A stretch of DNA of 64,000 bases, taken from contig JAGFNK010000052.1 in the NCBI GenBank assembly GCA_025769875.1, positions 113,497 to 177,496 on the forward strand. Direction: 5' to 3'. The stretch comes from Russula earlei (taxonomy: Eukaryota; Basidiomycota; Agaricomycetes; Russulales; Russulaceae). Positions 24,574 through 35,541 of this stretch are shown here, piece by piece. Under the pieces are notes generated by a model that saw only the letters and a program-made list of their open reading frames with translations, made no database searches and was not told the DNA's origin. A program made the translations under genes and the position numbers. The first letter of the stretch is position 1. Each line of letters starts with the position of its first letter.

Positions 24574-27156
24574 ATGGGGCAGTTCCACGCCGACGTCGAG
24601 GCTGCTGACGACTCGTACAAGATAGAGCCTGAGACCGAGGAGCAGCAGTCCCTTCTCCCTTCCGCAAATCCTGATCTACCCGCCCCTCCCAGTCCCCGAC
24701 GGTCATCCGCGTGTTGTTCTTCAAACCGCAGAACGTTCTCCACTCCGCACCTCATCTTGGCCTTCGTTGCAGGGTTTCTCGCGTGTTTCCTTTCTCAGTA
24801 CGCGCTCTTTGGCACCTCATGCTACAAATCGAGCTCCTCCGCCGACGATGCGGTCCATGTGTTGGCTCCCCCTTATGTCGGGTCGACCGAGGTGCATCAC
24901 TGGCCTCCTGCTACCCCGACCAACGACTTTCCTTCCCTATTCCCCACTAACGTTGGCCACGCCGGTGCCACACCTACAGGCGCGGAGCCTGCGCTCATCC
25001 TCACCGCGCCCTCCTATCCGGTTCACACCGGCGCCGCACAGTTAGTCGTACCTTCGACACTACATGGAGGCGCCGCCAAGACGAAAGATTTTGACCTCCT
25101 CAAGAAGTGGGGAAACCTGTCTCCTTGGTATAGCGTCGAGCGAGGGGCATTTGGTATCGACTCGGACCCTGACGCACCCGATGGATGTAACGTCACTGGT
25201 CTTCATTTGCTTCACCGCCATGGGGCCAGGTATCCCACCTCCTGGGGTAAGTGATATCATTGCGTATTCGCGACGACACTAAGTTTCTTGTCCCTCTTTT
25301 TCTTTTTTTTACACCTCGTTGGTGGCGAATCAGCCTCATATGCTGGTCCCTTCAAATTGGCCCGTCGGCTGAACGAAGCGGCGGCGAACTGGACAGCGCA
25401 CGGTGACCTCGTTTTTTTGAATGATTGGTGAGTGTTGGCCAGCTGGTCGAGGATTGTATCTGATGGGATACGCCGTAGGACATACAAGCTCGGCGAGGAA
25501 GGTGCGTTTCCTCTCGTGACGCGTTATAGATTCAGCGCTGATGTCCTGCAGTGCTCACCCCTTTTGGAAGACAGCAGCTCTGTCGGTGTCTGACTTTTAT
25601 TCAATTATTTATAACTCAGAGCAGTTGCAGTCGACCTCGGCATTTCCATGCGCCTGAAATATGGCTTCTTACTCGAGGTTTTTACGTCTACATGCATCAT
25701 GAGTGGAACTTGACGACTTTTCAGAATTTCACGGACGCTCTTCCCGTGTTTCGTACCGAATCTCAGTGCGTTTCGATATTCCTGATATCGACCGTGCTCC
25801 TGATCTCGACATCAGAGACCGTATGTTGGCCTCGGCGCTGAACTTTGCCGCTGGATTCTGGGGAATCCCATACGAACACAAGTACTTGCAGAGTATCACT
25901 ATTGAAGCCCATGGCGTAAGATTCCCGTCGTTTTGCATGTAAGGCTTGAACCGAATTGAACCGAACGCTTTGGGATAGTTCAATAATACCTTAGCTCCTT
26001 ACTCGACGTCAGTAGCTTTGCCTCTTGTCCATTTTCCCACACTCACGACTTGTTAGGTGTCCTAATGCTTCCCACCGTTCAAAAGGCCGTCGGGGCACAC
26101 AATTTCTGAAAGAGTGGACCAATACCTATCTCACAAAGGCGCTGGATAGACTACAGAGGCAGATCGACGGTTATACACTCTCCATTGAGGATGTATATAC
26201 ACTGCAACAGATGTGTGCATTTGAAGTTCGTTTTTCCCACTATCGCCACCACCAACCCCCCTTGACCCTTATCGTAGACCGTAGCGATTGGCTTCTCCAA
26301 GTTCTGTGGTTTGTTTACTGAGGAGGAGTGGGAAGGATTTAACTATGCGTATGTTGTACAGTTTCTTTCGCAACCCTTTATAGCTAAACGTGTTCTTCAT
26401 CAGCTTGGACATAGTCTTCTGGTGGGTCCGTACGACCGTTACGAAAACTCACGACGACCTAATCTCGTCCAAGGTATGAATCCGCTTTCGGGTCCCCAGT
26501 AGCGCGGGCGCAAGGCATTGGGTATGTACAAGAGCTCGTTGCCCGTCTGACACATACTCGAATCGAGAGTCACAATTCCACAACCAACTCAACACTCAAT
26601 GACAACCCGATTACTTTCCCCCTGGATCATAATCTATACGTAGATGCGACCCACGAAGTAGTTGTTCTCAACGGTAAGTTGGACGTTCCGCGAAAAGTTT
26701 ATACGTTCGTAGTGATTTCTTTTGTAGTTATAACTGCCCTCAACCTCTCAAGTTTTGCGGCGAACGGGCCGTTGCCTGCCGATCATATCCCCAAGCACAG
26801 GTCTTTCCGCGTGTCCGAACTTGCCCCGTTCTCAACAAACGTCCAGTTCCAACGTGAGTCCGATCACGGTTCATTGCATGCGGGGCAACCGAACAAGTTC
26901 CACAGTGCTTTCATGTCCCTCGCGAGAGAGTGAACAGATTCGTATAATAATCAATGACGCCGTTGCTCCCCTGACGGGCATTGAGGGATGCCCCGAGGAC
27001 GCTGATGGGATGTGTCCTATTCCGACTTTCGTTGCTGCGCAGAAGAAGATTATTGCTAGTACAGACTGGGAGTGGTCTTGCCACGGAGACTGGGACGTTC
27101 CCGCAGGCAAAGAATGGAATACCACCACCGGAGACGCTCCCAGCAAGTTTCCGTAA
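24574..27156 (+). CDS. Membrane-anchored histidine acid phosphatase (phytase-like)
   Basis: Histidine-phosphatase superfamily, branch 2, hydrolysing phosphomonoesters such as inositol phosphates. Residues 1-50 are cytoplasmic and Ser/Pro-rich. A single hydrophobic segment at about residues 53-77 (PHLILAFVAGFLACFLSQY) makes this a probable type II membrane protein facing the lumen or cell surface. The catalytic motif LHLLHRHGARYP lies at about 25204-25239. Later exons give ANWTAHGDLVFLNDW, CPNASHRSKG, and the second catalytic region DATHEVVVLN...ITALNLSSF, with HE where most members have HD. It ends with DGMCPIPTFVAAQKK and a TAA at 27154-27156. About a dozen exons. It starts 84 bp after the RPC3 stop. 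Confidence 0.84.
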
Positions 27157-27417
27157 CCACTTTTTTTCGTCATTTGGTTGTAGATTACATGCTGTCCCGG
27201 CCTTTGGCCGCTGTTAATCATTGCTTTGCGTGCGAAGAAAAAATACACCTTCATCGATTGGGTCCAAGGACATGAGTACTGCTATGGTGAATACTAGTAT
27301 CCGAGGTGCTTGGGTTGTGTCTGCGTTATGCACGCGTGAACAATTACCTACATGCACATGCACAGCTCCTCACTCCAGCTCAAATACCCACCACCAGTTA
27401 GGTATTCGCCCATCATC

Positions 27418-28563
27418 ATGCTCTCTGACCTCTTTACACGCGCTTTCACCAGAACCTCGGATCCAGGCCCACAACGAGACGGCAAAGCCCCGACCATCGT
27501 CGTGCACGACAATTACGGGACTTATGTCCCCCCCCACCCCGGTCAAGGCTGGACGCGATTTGTGTGCATCTCGGACACCCACTCCAAGGTGTTTCCTTTA
27601 CCGGCTGGCGATGTCTTGGTCCATGCTGGCGACCTCTGTAGCTGGGGAACCGTAGGACAGCTCAAGGTGACCATGGACTGGCTGGTGTCACTGCCACACC
27701 CAACGAAGATGTGAGGCATCCTCATGTTTCTGATCCATCTGAATTCGTCGCACTCAAACTTTGTATTGCGTGTAGTATCATAGCCGGGAACCATGATGTT
27801 TGAGTTACCGACGACCTTATGCGCCGCGTCGTGCGCTAACGTTGCGCTCACAGCTATGCCTGGACGAAACCCGTGTGAATGCCGAAGGGTTTCAGTACAG
27901 CAACGTCACTCAAGCCGTGAGTATGGTGTGTTACCGAGATGGGGAGCACAGCTCATATACCACCAGGATGTGGTCCAGGCGCGATCCTTTGTGAAGAGTC
28001 GCGCCGCGGCAGCTGCGGGTTTGCATTATCTGGAGCATGAATCGATGGAGCTGAAGACGGGTAACAAGACATGGAAAATCTATGGATCTCCCGTGCGCAT
28101 TTCGTCTACTGCAATCTGCTTGAACGCTTTGCGTCTGACTCGGCGTAGGCTGCCCCACGGTTCATGCCTGGGTCCTTCCAATACGAAGATAGCGCCGAAG
28201 CCGAAGGTGAGCAGACCCTGACCGCTCATTCAAATTTCGTTTTTCTGCTCTTTGCGCTCGCTCTCGGCTGAACGGCGGATCGGCTCTGAAGCCATCTATA
28301 GACGCATACCGCGAGACACGGAGGTCCTGCTGACCCACACGCCGGCGTACGGTGTATTGGATATGACCCGGAGAGGGAAACACGTTGGATGCCCAACGTT
28401 ATCCGCGACGCTGGAGGAGCTCAAGCAGTGCAGGATGCACGTTTTTGGACACATTCACGAGGGACACGGGGCGGTTGTTCACCAGGCGGGAAAGCGTGTC
28501 TCTGTGAACGCGGCCATGGCTGGACACCACGGACAGGCCATCATCGTAGATCTGCGGGAGTAG
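27418..28563 (+). CDS. Calcineurin-like metallophosphoesterase
   Basis: Two-metal phosphoesterase of the MPPED/239AB-like group. The start chosen is the ATG at 27418 (MLSDLFTRAFTR); an in-frame ATG at 27352 is possible. All metal motifs are present: FVCISDTHSK (DxH), VHAGDLCSWG (GDxx), IIAGNHDLCLDE (GNHD, joined across an intron near 27712-27778), LLTHTPAYG and HVFGHIHEGHG. Four or five short exons; the region QYSNVTQA|YHQDVVQAR is split by an intron near 27917. Stop at 28561-28563, just 89 bp before the SPT16 start. The natural substrate is not evident. Confidence 0.86.
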
Positions 28564-28652
28564 AGAGATTATTTTCTTACATAATACTATCAGACGCGTT
28601 CTCCGCCGTTTGTTCGACGCGCCGCCGCCGCGCTACTCTCTCCTCGCACACG

Positions 28653-31600
28653 ATGGCGGTAGAATTGAACTGGGAGCTGATAAACTCCCGGATGAAAATC
28701 GTTTACGACTCTTGGACTGTGCGTCTTTCTCCCTTTTTCCTTTCCTGCAACACACAACTCACAAGCGTCCATCAGAAAGCCGGCAAGAATGACGACTATA
28801 GCGCAATTGCCGACGTCGATGCCATCTTCCTTGCGGCCGGGGAGGACGAACCCGTCAGGAAAGGAACCGCCTTCCAGGTCAACTCTCCCCGCCCTTCCTG
28901 CTCACACCTCATTCACCCTCTCAAATCCGTAGACATGGCTTCTGGGGTATGAGTTCCCTTCCACCTTCATTCTGTTCCAGAAAGACAAGGTCTCTATCCT
29001 TTGCTCCGCGACGAAAGGTGCCGGACGGGTCTCTTGGCTGCGAGGGGTCTTTCTAACTCTGTCTTCAGCAAGGATCCTCGAGCAGCTCCAAAAGCATAGA
29101 ACCGTCGTCCCCATAGAAATCTTCACTCTCGCCAAGTCCAAGGAACCCCCCACCGATGCGCTTCCCCGCTACTTGAGCGCGTTTACTTCCAATCAACGCG
29201 TCGGGACCTTGTCCAAGGAGACCTACGCAGGCAAGCTCATCGATGAGTGGAACAATGCACTGGAAACTTCGGAGAAGAAGCCCGAAGGGGTGGATATCGG
29301 CCCCTCCATTTCAACTTTCATGTCCGTGAAAGATGATGAGGAACTAGTGCGTCGTCGTTTGTTTCGCGTCCCATTCAGCAGGAAGACTTTGGGATGTAGA
29401 AAGCGATAAGGTCCGCCGCAAACCTGACCGTCACACTGTTGACGCACTACGTCGCCGTCAAGCTGGAAACAATACTTGATCGGGAGACGAAAATTTCTCA
29501 TGAGCAATTTGCGGCCCAGATCGAAGCCAGGTTGGGGTCTGGTGAAGGGGAGAATGCGAAAGGTCCTGACATGAAGGTCTGGAGCAAGGGTCGAGGAATA
29601 AACGACGTAAGTCGCGCGCGTATCCATCTCTCCCGTCGTCACACATCTTTTCCCCCAGGTCGACTGGCTGTCTACGGAGTTCTGCTATTCCCCCATCATC
29701 CAATCTCGCTCCTCTGCGAACGGTTATGATTTGAAGCCTACCGCCGAGTCGAGTCCTCAAGACATGTCCCATAAGGGTGTTTTCTTAGTCTCTATTGGGA
29801 TGCGCTATAAAGGTTACTGCGCTAACCTCGGTCGAACGTTCATCGTGGACCCTGACAAGGTAAGCTTCCACGCATCGTGTGCGAATTTTTATTCTTCAAC
29901 TCGCCACAGGAGCAAGAGTCAGTCTATAACCTGTTGCTAAATCTTCAAGCCGAAATCATACAGAAGATGAAGGACGGCTCCGTCGCCAGAGACTTATATC
30001 AATACGCGTTGTCCTACGTCAAGAAACATCGACCCGACCTGGAGAGACACTTTGTGAAGAACATCGGCTTTGGGGTGACGTGGTCAATGTCTGAGCAGTG
30101 CTTGACTCTAACGTACGGCAATAGATGGGGATGGAGTTCCGTGATTCGACCTACCTCCTTTCACCCAAGAACAGCCGGCTGTTGAAGGCAAATATGGTAT
30201 TCTGTTTATCCCTTGGTTTCCAAGACCTTGAAGACCAAGAGCATAAGCGGTATGTTGTCATACGGATGGTCCTTGGAATATACCCATTCCCGCACAGATA
30301 CGCTTTGCAACTCAACGACAGTGTGAAAATAGGTCAGGACAAAGGCATCTGCATGACAGAAGGCGTCAAGTCGACGAAGGACACACTCTTCTACCTCACT
30401 CGTGATGATTCTGAAGAAGAGAAGGCTCCTCAAAAACCGCCAACGAAAATCAATGGCAATGCCTCGCCAGTGAAAAATAAGACTGCGGGAGGCAAAGTGC
30501 TTCGAAACAAAACACGTGGCGCCGCACAGGAAGAAGCGATGCAGTCGATAAGTGCTAAGATCGCGGAGCATCAAAAAGAACTTCATCATCAGTTGCAAGA
30601 ACAGGGACTAGCCAGGTTCTCCGAGGAAAGTGATGGTGCAAATGGCAAGGAGGGAAAATCTTGGAGAAAGTTCCAGAGTTACAAGGGTGAAGGTGGTCTA
30701 CCAAAAGAAGTTGAAGGGCTGCGAGTACGTTGACGGATACCTTCTTACCTGCGTAGCTACGCTGACTCCTAATTCAGATTTTTGTGGACCGCAAAGCTCA
30801 GACGGTCATTCTGCCCATCCATGGGTTTGCTGTTCCGTTCCACATCAATACAATTAAGAATGTCAGCAAAAACGATGAGGGCGACTTCACCTATCTTCGC
30901 GTCAACTTCCAGACGCCAGGACAGCTTGCTGGTAAGAAGGAGGATACGGTTCGTCAGTCGCTCAATCTGGTGGTTCGATTACTTATCCGATGTCACAGCC
31001 CTTTGAAGATCCTGACGCGACGTTCATTCGCTCCATCACATATCGATCCACGGATGGCCATCGGTTTGACATCCTTAGCAGGCATATCACTGACTTGAAA
31101 AAAGAAGTGAACAAGCGCGAACAACAAAAGAAGGAACTCGCAGACGTCATCGAGCAAGACGTGCTAGTGGAGATGAAGGGTCGGAGACCCCACAAGCTTC
31201 CTGAAGTTTTCGTGCGGCCCGCCCCGGATGGCAAACGCCTACCTGGAGAGGTGGAGATTCATCAAAATGGTCTTCGATACCAATCTCCCTTGGGATCTCA
31301 GAAGATCGGTAAGCCTGCTGGTTCGAGAAGATGTTTGATAGGTTGACTGAAATCCGCCCCAAGACGTGCTATTCAGTAACGTCAAGCACATGTTCTTCCA
31401 ACCATGTGATCACGAGCTTCTCGTGATCCTTCACGTACATTTGAAAGCGCCAATCATGATTGGTAAAAAGAAGACTTATGTAGGGCCACATGCAATCTCG
31501 TAGACGTGGCTATTAACACTTCCCACACGACTAGGACGTACAATTCTACCGAGAGGCATCGGATGTCCAGTTTGACGAAACCGGTAATCGCAAGCGTAAG

Positions 31601-32750
31601 TACCGGTACGGCGACGAAGACGAGATAGAGATGGAGCAGCAAGAACGAAAGCGGCGACAAATGCTTAATAAGGAGTTCAAGGCCTTCTCGGAGAGGATTG
31701 CGGAGGCCTCCGTCAACTCAGTGCGGATCTCTCATCATTTGTTCCAAATTCCGCTTATTGACAATCCATCAGACTGGTGACCCATTGGACCCTGATATTC
31801 CGTTCCGCGAACTAGCATTTGAGGGTGTTCCCTTCCGAACGAATGTCCGCCTTCAACCGACGACCGAGTGTCTGGTCCACCTGTCTGATCCGCCATTTTT
31901 GGTGGTCACACTGGCTGATATCGAAATCGCATCTTTGGAACGCGTGCAATTTGGTCTCAAGCAATTCGACCTAGTCTTCGTCTTCAAGGATTTCACGAAA
32001 GTCCCTCTTCATATCAATTCCATACCCACGTTGCAACTCGATGACGTGAAGAACTGGCTGGAGTGCGTCTCGATTTTAACCTTTAGAGCGCGAGATTGAC
32101 GGGTCGTAGTTCCGTGGACATCCCAATCGCAGAAGGTCCTGTCAACTTGAACTGGGGCCCCATCATGAAAACGATCAATGACAGTCCACACGACTTTTTC
32201 CAAGGTGGGGGATGGACGTTCTTGGGTGGCACGGGCGATGAGGTAGACCGCCTTTCGAATCGAGAGCCTGTTCCCACTTGACTCAACTTTGTCTAGAGCG
32301 AGCAGGAAGAAGAGTCCGAGACTGAATCTGAGTTCGAAGTAGAATTTTCGCAGGCGTCAAGCGAGCCTAGCTCGGATAATGCTGGGAGTGACTACGACGG
32401 CTCCAACGCCAGTAACGACGAGGGAAGCGGTTCTGACTTTGACGACAGCGAAGGTGGGCGATTTTTGCAACTTCTGTGACGTCGAATGTGGATCTCACAA
32501 TTGAACTTCAAGGCGAAGACTGGGATGAACTTGAGAGGAAAGCGGCAAAGTGTAAGGCGAACGCGCTTCCCAAAGTCACAGTTCCCAACTCATTGATTCT
32601 CTTCGTTCCACAGCGGACAAAAAACGAGCAGAGGCAGTCGGTCGCGGCAAGGACGCGGACTCGGACGATTCCGATCGACCAAAGAAAAAGGCGCCAGCCA
32701 AGTCCAAGTCACAAGCCAGGCCTGCGGCCAATGGCAAAGGCAAACGCTGA
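28653..32750 (+). CDS. SPT16: FACT complex subunit Spt16
   Basis: Histone chaperone that, with Pob3, reorganises nucleosomes during transcription and replication. The ATG at 28653 gives [21 protein letters not shown]. The N-terminal aminopeptidase-like (M24) domain spans about 28650-30330, with [22 protein letters not shown] and [16 protein letters not shown]. Then come a linker, the dimerisation and Rtt106-like middle domains ([41 protein letters not shown] and [24 protein letters not shown] sequence), and finally a strongly acidic tail (about 32297-32452) and a Lys-rich end. At least ten introns. Stop TGA at 32748-32750. Architecture and length match the family. Confidence 0.95.
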
Positions 32751-33084
32751 CTCTGGAAACGACGCCAGTTCATTTACCATGACCCTTTGTTATATCTGTG
32801 CCCTCCGGTTTGTATACGTACAGTAGTGCTTCCACGCTTATATGAGAAAGCTGCGAATATCTCTTCAGGTTACCGCCCGCTGAGAAAGAATTAGATTGTG
32901 AGCAATGGCCCAAACACAGGTGGGGAATAAATAGCTGGCATTCGTATCCGTGTCGCTATAATTTTCATCAAATCGTGAACAGAAGAGCGTTGACATCGGT
33001 GACACCTTTGGGCTAATGAGATACGGGAGGGATCAAAGTCGAATCACCCTTGTCACACCCAGACACTCAATCCTTTTGTCCTAC
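32751..33084. other. 3' flank of SPT16 up to the first transposon
   Basis: No coding potential recognised. This is the boundary between the gene island and the transposon island; the next element begins after the TA at 33085-33086. Confidence 0.5.
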
Positions 33085-33086
33085 TA

Positions 33087-33111
33087 CTGTACTAATACGA
33101 CCAACTCTTCA
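33087..33111 (+). repeat. Left terminal inverted repeat of the Ulp1-DDE transposon
   Basis: CTGTACTAATAC, then G, then ACCAACTCTTCA; matches the inverted right end at 24 of 25 positions. Preceded by TA. Confidence 0.85.
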
Positions 33112-33458
33112 TGGCTTGTGACATGTGACAGATTTTGATGACTTCAAAGGTGGGAAAACTGTGTGACAAATCTCAGATCTCTTCAAAGCCCTGATTGGGC
33201 CGAGAGGCGACATGTGACATGCGCTAATGTCAGACAGCGGTCTTTTTTTTTTTTTTTTTTTTTTTTTTTGAATCCGAATTTATATTCCGCGGCGCGTACA
33301 AACGGGGTACAGAGGCGGTCACGGGCGTGTGAGCTACGTAGTGTGGTTAGGCAAATGATTTAAGGGATATCCGCTCGAGCGGTTTGACAGCATTTGGGTG
33401 TAGTGTGTGGTGGTCAATGATGGTGGTTGGGGTGGTATAGTGGTCTACCGGGTTTCTC

Positions 33459-34784
33459 TCATCCTCCTGGGTCCCAGTTATCCCTCGGTTTGAGGCATGC
33501 CTTGGTTTCCCTAAGGAAACGTAGCGTGCTTTTTGCTCGCTCCGGGTGGTTGAAGAGCTGGGGTAGGTTTCGTAGTCGGCCTCTCGCGGACAAATGTCTG
33601 CGGCGCGCGTTGTCGAAAAGGGGGCATGACAGGAGTACATGCTCAACTGTTTGCACGGGTTCGCTGCATTGGCATGCGATCTGTTCGATTGAGTGTCTTG
33701 TGTGGAATCTTTGTGTGTATTCCCCGGTGAATGCGTGTCCTGTTATGAAACGGTAGAAAGTGGAGGTGATGTTTCTGGGAAACTTATCTTGTTTTCCAGT
33801 GCTCTCAGCTCTGTTGGGGTTGGTGGCGCAGTTATCTGAGTTGTTCTGCTTCGGTCTCTTTTGGGCAATTGCTGTGGGGTGAGGTTTTCCGTCTGGCGGT
33901 CTGGTGAGTGCTGTGCGGTAGGCGAAGGATGTGCGGGGTGCCTCGTGCCAGCTCCTTTCCCAGTCCGCTATTGCATCTCTGACGTGTTTGCTTTTTTGCT
34001 CGTCAAGGGACCGGGGTTCTGTGATGTTGGCAGTGCTGGCGGTGCTGGCGGCTTCGGTGGCTAAAAGTTTTGCCCTTCGGAAGCCTGTTGGCATGCTGTT
34101 CCTGGGAAGCCAGAGCAGCCTAATGTTCGTTTCTGGGTGGTCGCGAATGATCTCACCTATTTGTTCCAGATGGCGTAGAGCCGTTGCTTGATTGTCATGC
34201 GGTTTGTGGTTGATGGCCAAATCTGTTGCTGCGCGGGAAGGCATACATACGTGGGCGAGTGTGGGTGATGTTGTTGTCCTTGAGTTGAGGTAGAGCGCAA
34301 GGGCCTCTAGTCCGGATGTTAGGGACCGGATTTGGGTGCCCTTGTCTGTTACGGTTGTTCCGATCGCTCTCTTCGAGCGACCCCACAGCTTACCATTTTC
34401 GTACAGTACTGCCGCTGTTGCACCGACTTGTTTGTTGTCCGTTCGGTCTTTGTTGGTTTTGATGCCATTGCAGAAGATGGTGATGGCTAAACCTTCCCGG
34501 CATTGTGCCATTAGTAGGTTTGCAAGGTAATTTGGAGCCTGCTGGGCGTTTAGTTCGTATGTTTCTATTCTTACTTTACCGTCCCAGTCTGGGGCGCCAG
34601 GTGGGAGGCTAGGGAAGTCTTCTATGCGCGGACTGTTGGGAGTCGTTTGGTGCGCTAGCGCTCTCAGGGTGGTTTTCGCTTTGTGGCTGTTTGTTGTTGG
34701 TAGTGGCGTGGTGTGGTTTGGGGGAAAATGCCAGTCGGCTCCTAGTCTCCTCCGTAGTTGGAAAGAATACACTACCCATTGCAT
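33459..34784 (-). CDS. RNase H-like / zinc-knuckle protein of a non-LTR retroelement
   Basis: Intact 441-residue ORF resembling the C-terminal part of fungal non-LTR ORF2 proteins: an RNase H fold region (residues about 110-260: ITIFCNGIKTNKD, IRSLTSGLEALALYL, IRLLWLPRNSMPTGFRRAK) and a C-terminal zinc motif CQCSEPVQTVEHVLLSCPLF. The expected catalytic residues are gone: TDGS is CNGI, the Asp before the AA helix is missing, and the usual ERAD is RRAK. The frame is nevertheless open throughout. Expression and function are unknown. Confidence 0.65.
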   Translation of the reverse strand: MQWVVYSFQLRRRLGADWHFPPNHTTPLPTTNSHKAKTTLRALAHQTTPNSPRIEDFPSLPPGAPDWDGKVRIETYELNAQQAPNYLANLLMAQCREGLAITIFCNGIKTNKDRTDNKQVGATAAVLYENGKLWGRSKRAIGTTVTDKGTQIRSLTSGLEALALYLNSRTTTSPTLAHVCMPSRAATDLAINHKPHDNQATALRHLEQIGEIIRDHPETNIRLLWLPRNSMPTGFRRAKLLATEAASTASTANITEPRSLDEQKSKHVRDAIADWERSWHEAPRTSFAYRTALTRPPDGKPHPTAIAQKRPKQNNSDNCATNPNRAESTGKQDKFPRNITSTFYRFITGHAFTGEYTQRFHTRHSIEQIACQCSEPVQTVEHVLLSCPLFDNARRRHLSARGRLRNLPQLFNHPERAKSTLRFLRETKACLKPRDNWDPGG

Positions 34785-34787
34785 GGT

Positions 34788-34868
34788 CTTAATGCTGTCT
34801 TAATGCTGTCTTAATGCCGGGCTAGGGTCATCAGTGTTCAGTCATCAGTGTTCAGTCATCAGTGTTCC
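34788..34868. repeat. Two adjacent short tandem-repeat blocks
   Basis: About three units of CTTAATGCTGT (34788-34817) followed by three units of GTCATCAGTGTTCA (34827-34868, last base varies). On the retroelement's minus strand they sit directly upstream of the ORF start at 34784, i.e. in the leader. Confidence 0.85.
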
Positions 34869-35541
34869 ACTGTGCCGGGAACATGTATTCCTAACCCAAG
34901 GGCCCTCTTGCGAGTGCCCGCCATGCACTAGACATGTGGCAGGATTCAACTTAAGCCCCAGACCTGTATTACTCAATGTGGGACCGACAAGGGAGTTAGG
35001 TCTCTCCGGCCAGGGTAGGGGGACTACCCCATCCTGCCACGGTCCAGGCGGTAGGTGCCGTTCCCGTCCCCAGGCATCTGGTTCATTATGCCCATAGGCC
35101 TGGATCCCCAAGGTGTCCTAGGTCCTTGTCTTGCCTAGATTGACAGGAGCGGTCTGCCCCTGAGTCCACTAGACTAACCACCCCTGGACCTCAGTCCAAG
35201 GGTGCCAGGTGGCCTGTCCCATGTCTTCTGACTGGTGTCCTGGTGCAAGTGGGTCGGCTGGTTTTTATTTCCGGTTCCTGGTCTTACATAACCCTTATCT
35301 CTAGCCGATCTCGGCAGACCATTCCTGGCCAGGCCCTGTAAGGACCTTGTTAGGGATGGGGAGGACCGGGTTTCAAACCAACAGCCCTTGGGAACCACCC
35401 CTGGCCATTGCCCACCGCAGCATCCATACCCCTGCCCCATGGGGGCCCCGTCAGACAGCGGTCTGACATGATGCAACTTGAGTGTGAGTCGGGATGTGAG
35501 TCGGGATTTAAACATTAAAACCTTGTCGAAAAAATTGTTGC

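Larger units (their letters stand above)
33244..35449 (-). mobile_element. Poly(A)-tailed non-LTR-type retroelement with RNase H-like ORF only
   Basis: Read on the minus strand, the element ends in an A tract of about 26 (plus-strand T run 33244-33269). It is flanked by a 15-bp target duplication, GTCAGACAGCGGTCT, at 33229-33243 and 35450-35464. These are hallmarks of target-primed reverse transcription. From its 5' end (35449) it has about 660 bp of non-coding leader, two sets of short tandem repeats, one 441-codon ORF and a 3' region of about 190 bp. No endonuclease or reverse transcriptase is present. It may be a 5'-rearranged copy of a Tad/I-like element or a non-autonomous family mobilised in trans. 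Confidence 0.75.

Noticed and set aside
33243..33269. Long T run as a transcription terminator for SPT16
   Set aside because: It directly follows one copy of a 15-bp target duplication and is the poly(A) tail of a minus-strand retroelement.
33861..34530. Plus-strand open frames in the retroelement region
   Set aside because: They are antisense shadows of the 441-codon minus-strand ORF.
35340..35400. A tRNA gene on the minus strand
   Set aside because: B-box-like sequence is present, but no cloverleaf with acceptor and anticodon stems can be drawn.
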